Assembly (NCBI GenBank): GCA_947652115.1
Contig: OX393563.1
Coordinates: forward strand, 30,057,205-30,121,204
Reading direction: 5' to 3'
Length of the DNA: 64,000 nucleotides
Origin: Blastomussa wellsi
Lineage: Eukaryota; Cnidaria; Anthozoa; Scleractinia; Plerogyridae
In this document: piece by piece, positions 1-10,200 of the stretch
Layout of the letters: every line of letters begins with the position of its first letter
Position numbering within the stretch: the stretch's first letter is position 1
The notes under the pieces: model-generated
The model's input: only the letters and a program-made list of their open reading frames with translations
The model's database searches: none
What the model was told of the DNA's origin: nothing
Program-made: the position numbers and the translations under genes

Positions 1-1
1 C

Positions 2-1466
2 TCGAGTCTTCCGCTGCAGCAAGCGAGCCCAGATTCTTTGCAGTCCAAGTTTGGTAACTTGGCATCACTGGACATTTATAGGGCCAAACTTAAAATGATC
101 GCAGCATACAAGAATTATCAGCGCCGGCTTAAAGAATACCGACTTAAGCTGACATCTGTGGGTAAAGCCAATGTGAATCCCAGTCCCCAAGGGTTCGCAG
201 GCGCGGTTACTCAACCACCTCGTCCTGGTGTGAACGCGTTTGCTCAGCCACAGTCTTATCGCTGATATTATCGACCCGAAGCTTTAGCAGCTCAGAATGT
301 ACAAATAAACCGTGCATATCCCCAGGCCGGATACGGGGGTTATCCGAGTCAGTTTGCAAGTCCGTACGGTTATAAAGCTGTAGCCAGCATTCCGTATTAT
401 AGAAGTAAAACGTTTCGTGGTGGAAAACGACATCATGCAAAGCAGAGAAGACCTGCTCAACGTCTCGCAACCGTGAGGAAACCCGCGTTCAGCCCGCACA
501 GTGGACCAGCGCAAGTAAACAATCGAGCAGGTTATTATTACAAGCAGCAACAACCACCACGATTTAGGCAACAGCCACCGCCACAACAACAACAACAACA
601 ACAACAACAACAGCAGTTCAGACAACAGCCACAGCGACAACAATTCCAACAAGAGCCTCAACAGAAATTACGGCAACCGCCACAACAACGAGAACAGCGA
701 CAGCAATTCCAACAAGAGCCTCAACAGGAATTAAGACAACAACCACAACAACGAAAACAGCAACAGCAATTCCAAGAGCCCCAACAGGAATTACAACAAG
801 AACAACGACAACAATTCCAAGAAGATCCTCACAAAGAACAAACAAATTACAAACAGCAACAGGACTACAAGACGCCACAGGTATTCAAAGAGATCACACA
901 ATTATTATTTTAGGTTCTTATACTCTGCAGAACACTCTGATCTCTTTTAATCTGGGCCATATCATATTATGTCTGAAATACGAGTGGGAAACATAATAAT
1001 AGGCAAGTAAGTTGTATTGTTTTCTATAGAAGGGTTAAATTCGACTCGCGGATCTAGGGAAGGGCTGCGTCGTAGAATCTAAAGGTCTCTCCTCTTGTGT
1101 TTTTTCCAGGCATCCCAACCCGTGGGTAAACCAGCTCTTCCCATCCCTGAACAGTCAAGCGATTCACCAGCAAAGCCAGATACTTCAGCTCTAAAGGATC
1201 TCAAGGCAGACATAGAGAATGCCATCCAGGATGCATTGAGAAACGCGGTTTCAAAAGACAGCGAGAAGAATAAGCCGAGTCCCACTGTTCATGTTGATGG
1301 CGAGAGAGCTAAGCCCCAGTCAACTGCGGCTGCTCCCGAACAAACAGGTTCTGGTTCTGGTGCCCAGTCGCAGAGCGATACATCGCATGGCTCGGGCACC
1401 ATTGGAGATACCGTGACTGGAGATGCCGCGGGGAGTGGATCGGGTGTAAAACCGGATTCTCCATAA
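2..1466 (+). CDS. Gln-rich protein, 3' part of gene (5' end outside window), one in-frame TGA
   Basis: The reading frame is open from the first bases of the window. Exon 2-880 ends at a phase-0 donor (CAG|GTATTC) and exon 1110-1466 follows a strong acceptor (TTTTTTCCAG); the stop is at 1464-1466. The first exon runs from a charged stretch (IYRAKLKMIAAYKNYQRRLK) into a Tyr/Gly/Pro stretch and then a long Gln-rich tract with pure CAA runs. The tract contains a roughly 21-residue peptide repeat built on QRQQFQQEPQQ-LRQ-PQQR. The second exon is Ser/Thr/Gly/Pro-rich with a short predicted helix (DLKADIENAIQDALRNAV). A single in-frame TGA at 263-265 interrupts the frame; the same frame continues open for more than 600 bases after it. 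No known domain is recognised and no function is assigned. An AATAAA at 1921-1926 could be the polyadenylation signal. The 5' exons are missing, so secretion cannot be judged. Confidence 0.6.
263..265 (+). other. in-frame TGA inside the Gln-rich exon
   Basis: The TGA lies between codons for SYR and YYRPEA. Both sides are in the same frame and share the same Tyr/Pro/Gln-rich composition. A one-base change from CGA (Arg) would explain it. It may be a nonsense allele, an assembly error, an intron boundary that I cannot see, or readthrough. Confidence 0.75.
533..850 (+). repeat. CAA/CAG microsatellite and 63-bp-type coding repeat
   Basis: Pure CAA runs around 580-612 are followed by about three diverging copies of a roughly 63-base unit (CAACAATTCCAACAAGAGCC and similar). 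Each unit encodes one Gln-rich peptide repeat. The period is a multiple of three, so length change keeps the frame. Confidence 0.7.
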
Positions 1467-2547
1467 AAGACAATTCAAGATGAAGGATTACTTATTCTGA
1501 TTCTAGCGCACAGGAACTTTTAAAAAAACTGACATTGAAACAGAACTCTTTAAGCGTTCAGTATGTTTTTGCACCTTTCTGTTGGTATTTCAAATTAAAC
1601 TAAGTTCGATCGATTGGCACGTGCAGTCCATCAGCACATCACGTGGCTATCGCTGCCTTCCTAATTGCAGAAACCCAACAGATCGACATTAATGAATTAA
1701 ACAGGCTTTATCTAAACTGGCTTGAGTCCTAAAAGCCTGACTCTTTCGTGCCTTGCTTTCGCTTGTTATATAACCTTTTTTTCTTTCATCCTATGTCCAA
1801 GGCAGTAAATCGCGATCGTTTAGAACTATATGGCCAAAATGTCCATTTGTGTTCATTAGAGTCAGTTTATTTTGTATAGATTCGATATAGATCAAACCAA
1901 AGACGTATAACATAAAAGAAAATAAAATTATTTTTCTACTTGATCGTTTAATTCAAGTGTTAAAGAAACAACCCAATGTGAACGAATGTCAATATTATAA
2001 TTTCCACAAGCAATCAACACTTTTTAGCGGTCCAGTGAAATCTTAAAGCAACTTTCCTTTTTAAGCGCTGCGCAGGGTATGTGTTTAACTCAATCTTATC
2101 GTTAAAGAACGTTTCCAAATAATCCAAGTTGCATAATCTGTAACTACTCCGGGCTAAGGCGGACAGGTGGTGATTCAATAGTCATCCTTTTTCTTATAGT
2201 ATCACTTCTTTGGTTTTCTCTTCCTTAGTAAAATATTATTTTAATTGCGGTTTATTAAATTTAAAGCGTAATTCAGTTCGTCCGCTGTACAGTGACGTGA
2301 TTGCCATGCTGCTAAGGCAAGTATTGGGATTGCAACATAAAACATGTTTATAAAATACAACGCTACGTAACATCTATGAACGACCCGTGTTTTCGACAAA
2401 GGTTGCATAAGGTGTTGATGGATTTATCACGCTACAGAAGGTTTTCGATTTGCTTTTTAGATTGGTCGTTTTAGACCAATCAAATGATTCTGTTTATGAA
2501 CCAATCGGCAGTAAATCCAATACCACTCGTGGCCTGTATTACGTCTG

Positions 2548-2625
2548 TTTTCCCGCGCTTGACATCGATCGGTTTGATTATTTTTCCGCGCTTGGTACCT
2601 GTATTTTCCCGCGCTTAGCACTGGT
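2548..2625 (+). repeat. three TTTTCCCGCGCTT-like blocks
   Basis: Blocks of TTTTCCCGCGCTT or TTTTTCCGCGCTT start at about 2548, 2581 and 2604. Each contains a core resembling the E2F consensus TTTSSCGC. They may be a short degenerate tandem repeat, not regulatory sites. Confidence 0.45.
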
Positions 2626-2745
2626 TGTATCAATTTGATTGCTCCTCTGAGTTCCTTATTTTCGGTTTACTTTTTTTCCTTGTGATTTTGTGAGTCATCA
2701 AAAGTCAGACGAATAATTTTTTTTTTTGCGCCTGGAGATGTTACT

Positions 2746-3069
2746 GGGTGCTTACCATTTAGCCAAAAATTCCGGAAACTTCGGTTTGAAGTCAAATGGA
2801 AAGGTACCTTTCCGGAAAATCCGTTCGGAAATTGTGGACAACCTCCAGAGGTAGTCCTCTTTTTCCGTTCGGAACGAAACGTCGGGAACTTCCTTACCAT
2901 TTAACAAATCTTCCGTTTCCAGGCCCTTTCTGAAGGGGCGAGCGAAACTGAACGTCTTGTAGCTAAATGGAAAGCACAATCTCCTCCGGTTAGTCGCTAA
3001 ATTCGGAAAATCGCTTACATTATGCAACGGTCTCACCAACCGGATTCTTCATGCAAATGGTAAGCACCC
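2746..3069. mobile_element. 324-bp TIR element (MITE)
   Basis: Perfect 15-bp terminal inverted repeats, GGGTGCTTACCATTT at 2746-2760 and its reverse complement at 3055-3069, enclose about 290 bases rich in TTCCGGAA- and AAATGGA-type sub-repeats. No coding frame is present. A target duplication is not clear. The CAGGGTG-like right end would suit a hAT-derived MITE, but that is only a guess. Confidence 0.7.
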
Positions 3070-3601
3070 TGTGCTGGCTATGTATTTAACCTTTGATTTT
3101 AGTTTAACGCAAAAGCTGTAAAATATATCTCTCTATAATAAACAAATACTACACTGCACACGACAGGTTAAGCGTTTTTGTTTAGTAACCAAATCATCAA
3201 CAGGTTAAATGTTAATTCCATAGTAAAGCAAAATTACACACCTGTTAAAGTTCACTGATCACTTAAATAAATTCGCAAAAAAAAAATCGACATTTAAAAA
3301 TAAAAGTGGTTACCAAAACATCATGATCTTCGTGAAGGAAGTAGCACTCTTTTCACATTCCTTGTAAAAAGATCGGCAGTAAAATAAATGACTGAGAAAA
3401 TAAGTATGTGCGAAGTTGACGAATTTCAGCCAGCAATTATGTGATGCAATAACGAAACTACTCAATGGTAAGGTGACACTGACAAAATGAACCAATCAGA
3501 TTACACGAAAATGACATATGAAGGGTAAAATGTTGGGGTACCTCATATCAACATTTAGGATTCCTTCTGATATCGTATCAAAATTTCAGTCAGAATTAAC
3601 G

Positions 3602-5688
3602 ATGTTTTCAATTATATTAACGATAATCCTGTCCCTTGTGGGACCGATTTTATGTGCTCCAGCTGAACCGGTGTTTAAATTAACCGATGCCGATTTTGAT
3701 CATTTCCTCAAAGACAAAGATGCCATGCTGGTGGACTTTTACGCGCCATGGTAAGTTTCACTTTGTCGTCAGTTTGGCTTTCGCTTCACTTCGCCGTGAA
3801 AAAACAAAAGGTAGACACTAAAAGACATGCAGCCCCAAGGCGAGTAATTATTAAAAAAAATGAACAGGATTGTTAAAATATTGTTTTACTTGAACCACTG
3901 ACTTTAAGACAAACGGATTATAAATTTCCAACGAGATTATCTGTTCGTGGATCATTAATCTTACAGGTGGGACGACGTTTGTTCTCACAGTTCTCCATCC
4001 AGCTACTTTTTTTGTAAATAATGAAGCCATTACGGCTTCTAAAATCGGGGACGATTTCCCTGAAACTGTGACTAAAGCAGAAAAATTTTGACCACTGAGT
4101 AGTTTTATAATTAAGCACGGAAAACATTCATAACTGGCTATCGTGTAAGCGACTTGATTATTGATGCTGTAAGAATTCGAAAGAGTAATTTAAACCAATC
4201 AATCTAGGCCCTCGCCCGGAAAGCAACAGTTCTAAGGAAGCCAGTTAAAATCAATTGACGATCTAATGCCCATCCCCTCCCCTATTAGGTGCAGTGACTG
4301 TGCCAAGCTGAAGCCCGACTTTGACTCTGCTGCGAGGGACTTTGCATTTAAAGGAAAATTTGTTTTTGCTAAGGTTAGTCTAAATTTTGATCACTAGCTT
4401 AGTTAGACTTAAAAACTTAAGTCCTTGACCTCGTTTATTGAGAGGCATGGTTGCCAAATCGGGCTCCAGCTCGAACGGTCGGCTGTGTTCGACCGCTTGT
4501 CGAGGTATATTGCTTTTCGGGGCGTGACCCTTAGTAACACAGAGGAACAAAGCGAGATTTATTAGCACTACTGAGTAAAACGAGATTTATGCATCATGTT
4601 ACTCCATTGTTACTCCATTGTCACTCCAATGTTTTTGTTGCTCTGACTGAGTTCTGTTTTTGGGATAATGAACACTCCTGTTTGGACAACCTCGTTCCCA
4701 GGGAGGTCGCTTGAAAGGAGGTTGCTGTTTTGGAATATTTTTGCCACGGGTGTGGCAGTTTATTTTTTCATAAAGCATAGCAAAGCTCAAATGCAAAAAC
4801 CTAAAAGTATTATTCCAGCAAAGGTGAGGGGCAACTCACAATGAGGAACGAGTTGGAGGGCAAGATTTATAACGATAATTTTTCGCCACCAACAACAGTA
4901 AATCAGTTTCCAACAAAGCACGGTAACTGTAAAATTGTTCCCTCCAGAAGTGGAGGGTTTGTAGCTAAAATGCGGCGAATTACTTATTTTCTTATCTCGA
5001 TTGCTGGTGTAAACAGATTGACTGCTTCGGCGAGGGAAGGAGTATCTGCGAAAACAGGTTCAATGTGCACAGCTGGCCTCAGTTGAAAGTTTTCCGAAAG
5101 GGACAATATGCTGGAGAATACAGCGGCAACCAAGACAAAGGTAACGTTGGTCCGCAAAGCGTGCAAGGACACGCCTGGGGCATGCTTCTTCGATTAGAAA
5201 AATTATCTAATCCTATATTATTTTTCCACAAAGAAAAACGTAAATAACAGCGCAGGTTAGCGTGGTTTGTGCTGGTGATCCCAACAGAATAGTCGTATTT
5301 TGTTAGTATTTCTACCATGTATGGAGGGCGGGAGACACAGTATTCTCCCCACAGTCTACCCCACATGACACGGTGGCGGCTGTAATGAGCATACAAGCAT
5401 GTCGATAAACGCCTGAAGTTAACTTCTCATGGCAGATTTGCCATGTTAGAAGTTGCAGATTGACAATTGTTCGTCCTCTTTTGTCTTTCAGCTTCTATCG
5501 AACGATTCATGAGTGAACTCATTAAGCAAAAGGTCCCTGATAACATTCTACAAGACAAGCCGGCTTCAAAGCAGCCGTCATTCAATGGAAACCCTTACGG
5601 ACCTTGGTATCAAAATGGCTGGACATATTCATCAATTAGCCCAGGCAATGTACCTTATCAGAACCCACCGGGCTGGAGAAGAGGATAA
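3602..5688 (+). CDS. small secreted/ER thioredoxin-fold protein (PDI-like), 4 exons
   Basis: The exons are 3602-3750, 4289-4373, 5017-5140 and 5492-5688. All junctions are GT/AG and the phases join, giving 184 residues. Residues 1-18 form a signal peptide (MFSIILTIILSLVGPILC), followed by a single thioredoxin domain with the typical DFYAPW strand and a redox motif W50-C51-S52-D53-C54. The later LKVFRKGQYAGEYSGNQDK segment matches the beta4-beta5 region of PDI/thioredoxin domains. The tail is Pro/Gly/Tyr/Trp-rich (GPWYQNGWTYSS) and has no KDEL-type retention signal. The likely role is thiol-disulfide exchange on secreted proteins. The start at 3602 was preferred over an in-frame ATG at 3518 because it places the signal peptide at the N-terminus. 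A CCAAT box lies upstream near 3492. The family is secure; the exact subfamily is not. Confidence 0.85.
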
Positions 5689-7244
5689 GCTGACTCAAAT
5701 TACCTCGAAAATCAAAACTTTAAACTTTCAGATTCATGGCGACTTGTGTCCACTTGAGAAAGTGTTTAATTAAATTTTGACATTTTTTGGCAGCTTTTTG
5801 TTGGCTTCCATTTGAACCGACCAATCAAAACACGGAAACTATTAAGGGTTAAATTCACCATTCACTAATTCCAAGTCTGCAAACCGCGAATGACAAATTG
5901 TCAGATTTTTATTGCCGTTTGACAACAGAATTCAAATCCTAATCAAAAACTTTGCTGGCTGGATAAGGTGCAGAGCATCGTAAATATGAAAACAAGGCTT
6001 GAACATTAACGCCTCGTCTGTACGTTATAACAATTTAGGAGGAAAGGAATATGCCATTTCGAGCTCCTTTTGCCTCTATTTCAAAGCGGTTCGCGGCGCA
6101 ACGTTCAGGTACAATTTCATGCAAAAAGTGCTTTATCGCAAGAACTGTTTTGCATTATAGTCTTATCTTGAAACGGAGGCAAACAGGTTTTTTTCAAATC
6201 CGCTGATATAAGTGGAATGTCGTACGAACCCAGGTTTACAACAGAGACCAAAATGCCAAGTTATGAACAACATCGCTTTGAATTAAAAAAGTGCCACTTT
6301 TTTAATATCAGGTAATAATTCAAAGTTGTTGCCCTTTTTTTGTTTTCCTAGATGTATAAATGCATCATTGCCTATTTTGAAGGGAGAAATTTTGTTGTGT
6401 TCAAAATTGAAACTTATCACTGGATATTGGGATTTGGGGTCACCTAACCTATCCTATCCTAAGTCATGGAATAAAGGTGCAAAAATTGCACGTTAGCAGT
6501 GTGCCAGTTATCGATTTGATTAATCTTGCGCTTCGTTTAGTTCAGAATAAAGCAACAGAAAGACCAACAAAATTGTGTAAGAACTATTTATTATTAGAAC
6601 GTTTCAAAAAGGTGATCAGATGTCGCTAGGTTTTATTTCAGCTTTGCCTTGCATTCATCACATTAACATTTCATCTAAAATATATTTCATTGACAGTTAC
6701 GTTTGGCAGCTTTTCCAACGACCCTTCAGAAAAATTCAAGACAACAAACATCTACTTCGAGACATGCAGTATACAAAAAAACTTATAAAAAAGTAATAAG
6801 TATTTCACTCTAAAGGCCTATTTTGTTTTATGCTTCTGTGTAATTTTGTTTTTTCACAATTTCCAATTATTCACAATTTTTCCATAAACACTCTTACAAA
6901 CTCCTACTATTCAATCTTTGCTTAAGTTTTGCAATAATTCAAACTGTTTGCATTCCTTACTTTATCGTTCAATTTAATTTCATTGTAGTTATGCTCCAGT
7001 CTGAAATAAAAACCATAAAATAATATTACCTTGAAGTTAAACACTGCTTCTGATGGTATTTTGAGAAGTGTTTGTAAGAAATAGCTAGCCAAAACAGATC
7101 GCAAACTGTAGACAAGAGCAACTGCGTATAACTACATACACAGTGCAACTACGTATCAATAAACGAAACTGATAACGCATTTCTAAGTTGTCAAAAAGTG
7201 CCCCATTTTGTGAAACGCGATAAAGCCTTACCTGTTATCTTCGT
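5689..7244. other. intergenic region between convergent genes
   Basis: This is the space between the PDI-like gene (+) and the 3' end of GH27 copy A (-). AATAAA at 6546-6551 (+) could serve the PDI-like gene and TTTATT near 6585 (AATAAA on -) could serve the GH27 gene. Blocks such as 6050-6190 look like a dispersed repeat with inverted parts. No supported coding exon was found. Confidence 0.5.
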
Positions 7245-10200
7245 CTACTTCAGTGGTGTCAATTTGACCATCACCACCCCACTCGGGTTGACAATGGCAC
7301 TGAAGCTTTGACTAAATATCCCAAGATCCTTGTGTTCAAACAGATCACGTGCCACAGCGTGCGGTGCAGACAATCCAACCTGTAACGACAAATACAGGAA
7401 ATTCTTGATCAATGCTTTGTCACTGGCCCATGCCAAACAGTTTTAAGCCAATGAAGCGGCCTGGTGTATTTCTACTCCCCCTGGATGGGACGCTAGTCCA
7501 TCGCAGGTTACTCCCCCCTGGATGGGACGCTAGTCCATCGCAGGTTACTCCCCCCCTGGATGGTACGCTAGTCCATCGCAGGTTACTCCCCCCTGGATGG
7601 GACGCTAGTCCATCGCAGGTTACTCCCCCCCTGGATGGGACGCTAGTCCATCGCAGGTTACTCCCCCCTGGATGGGATGCTAGTCCATCGCAGGTTACTC
7701 CCCCCTGGATGGGATGCTAGTCCATCGCAGGTTACTCCCCACTGGATGGGATGCTAGTCCATCGCAGGTTACTCCCCCCTGGATGGGACGCTAGTCCATC
7801 ACAGGTTACTCCCCAGAATTATTTCAGGTTGCCCCAACAATTCTGAGTTCCAATTTGTCATCGTAAGTGAGTGCTAATAAAGGCGGTGGCAAACGAAGAA
7901 ACATTGAAGGTCATGCGATTTGTTGCGCACGCAACATTTTTTGCGGACACAACATGTTTCTGAATAAAATCAGAAACATTTTTTGTGTCTCGGACACAAA
8001 TTTTTTGTCTGCAACAATGTTACGTGCGCGGGCAAACAGGGAAACATTTGTGTCCGCAACAATATATCCTCGTTTGCCACCGCCTAAACAGTCCGGCAAA
8101 CACGCGCCAGTTGATGACGTAATCCCAACTCTGAGACGGGTGTTCGTACCAGACGTTGCTAAGCAACATGACGTGTTTGCCAAAACTGGCAGTTGTTCAC
8201 CCGACTGAATAAGTGTCTTGCCCAAGGACACAAGGACGACTGACTTATCCTGGCAGTTGACCAAACCTGGACTGCAAGTAGCGTGGCGTGACAGACAGAG
8301 GGGCCAGAGCTGGACTGATAGTAGCGTTGCGTGACAGAGAGATGTGCCAGAACTGGACTGCTAGTAATGTTGTGTGACAGAGAGATGTGCCAGAACTGGA
8401 CTGCTAGTAGTATTGTGTGACAGAGAGATGTGCCAGAACTGGACTGCTAGTAGCGTTGTGTGACAGAGAGATGTGCCAGAACTGGACTGATAGTAGCGTT
8501 GTGTGACAGAGAGATGTGCCAGAACTGGACTGCTAGTAGAGTTGTGTGACAGAGAGATTTGCCAGAACTGGACTGATAGTAGCGTTACGTGACAGAGAGA
8601 TGCGCCAGAACTGGACTGCTAGTAGCGTTGTGTGACAGAGAGATGTGCCAGAACTGGACTGATAGTAGCGTTGTGTGACAGAGAGATGTGCCAGAACTGG
8701 ACTGCTAGTAGAGTTGTGTGACAGAGAGATGTGCCAGAACTGGACTGATAGTAGCATTGCGTGACAGAGAGATGTTCCAGAACTGGACTACTGGACCGCC
8801 TGATCCAGAGTCCAGCATCCTAACCATTAGAGAAGCCGGCCTGCTTCGCAGATGTCGTTTAGGCTTGTCACGCAATCTTTCCTCCTCGAGATTGGGTGAC
8901 GAGTGCAAACGATGGCTACATTAGGAGGCTATGACCTGCTACACTCACCAATTTAAAACTTGCTTCAATTGGTTCAGGAGTAGAGGCAGAATGTGAAAAC
9001 AACACCACTGCTACAGACCCATCAGACAAAGGTCGGGCCCAGATCTCTTTGCTTCCTTCCTTGAATGCAACACATTAAAACATGTCACACTGCATGTTGA
9101 TATCACGACTTCGCTAAAACTAGAGCTTCCCAGATTATAATCTACTGCAAATATCCTTTTTGCAACACATGGTCTGTTTTGATATTATTTACGATTACTA
9201 AGACTCTGAATAACCATCAAGATTTCATCTTATGACTCATTAATTGATGATCGTCTTAATTTCCTTTGCCTGTCTGTTGCAAAGTGTTGCTATTATAAGA
9301 ATAAAAATGTGTCTTGTACCAATAAAGGGAAGCTCAAAATAAAACACCCGAGGCTGTGCATGAAATAAATCCCATATTTCTCATTGTTTAGTGTCTCACC
9401 AAGTAAACTCTCCTTCCCATTTTTCCCAGTTTGTCTTGATTGACAGCTATCACTTCACTGCAACATAAATATAATATTTATGTTTGATGGAATGTCCTCA
9501 GGGAAATACAGTGTCTTTTCCAGGGTATGATCTGTGTTTTGTGTATCCCTCTTGGGTTCTTAAGAGGTTTAGGGTTCCAGGGTTTGAAACCAAAGCAGCA
9601 AATGCAAAGACTTAAAACCTCTAGGGCTGAAAATAAAAAAATAAAAAAAAACAGAGCTCCAGGCTCTGTGACAAATGTTTTCAGGACTAAACAAATTCTT
9701 TGCATTGAATTATGTTCTGCTCAGCCTCGACTACAAAAACTCTCAGACAGGCTCCCACACAAGCAGAAGTCAGCCCTGATTATATGTCACTCTTTACTCT
9801 GGTAAAAGTAATCAGCTCCCAACAATAACAATTGATATTTGACAGCCACTTTCTCTTTTGCTTTGTGGTGCCTACTTCAAAGCATTTTGAAATCCCTGAC
9901 CTCGGCCCCACCACCCAACAATACATCCACTGCCACCAATTAGGACTCTGCCTTCCCTCCACAACCCCCTCATCCCCCACATCTCCTCATCCCCCTCATC
10001 CCCTCATCCCCCTTATCCCCATCAGTGAAACCTAATAATTAAAAGAAGCTTACATCCTTTAAACTTTAAATAATTAAATATTATGGTACATATCACATGT
10101 CTAACCACTTTTTAAGAGTATTCAATAACCAAATCAGCTATTTTCTTATTGTTTTCTGCATTATCTACACACCCTGTAAATTACAATCATTAGAAATTGT

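Larger units (their letters stand above)
1467..3517. other. intergenic region with one MITE
   Basis: No gene is supported here. The region holds a possible polyadenylation signal at 1921-1926, three spaced copies of a TTTTCCCGCGCTT-like block (2548-2616), and the TIR element at 2746-3069. The remainder is AT-rich and without recognisable structure. Confidence 0.6.

Noticed and set aside
284..878. Long minus-strand Leu- and Val-rich ORFs
   Set aside because: They are antisense translations of the CAA/CAG repeat in the Gln-rich exon; the hydrophobic composition is a by-product of the repeat.
7469..8795. CRISPR-like look of the two tandem arrays
   Set aside because: Units are contiguous with no unique spacers, and the DNA is eukaryotic and intronic; these are minisatellites.
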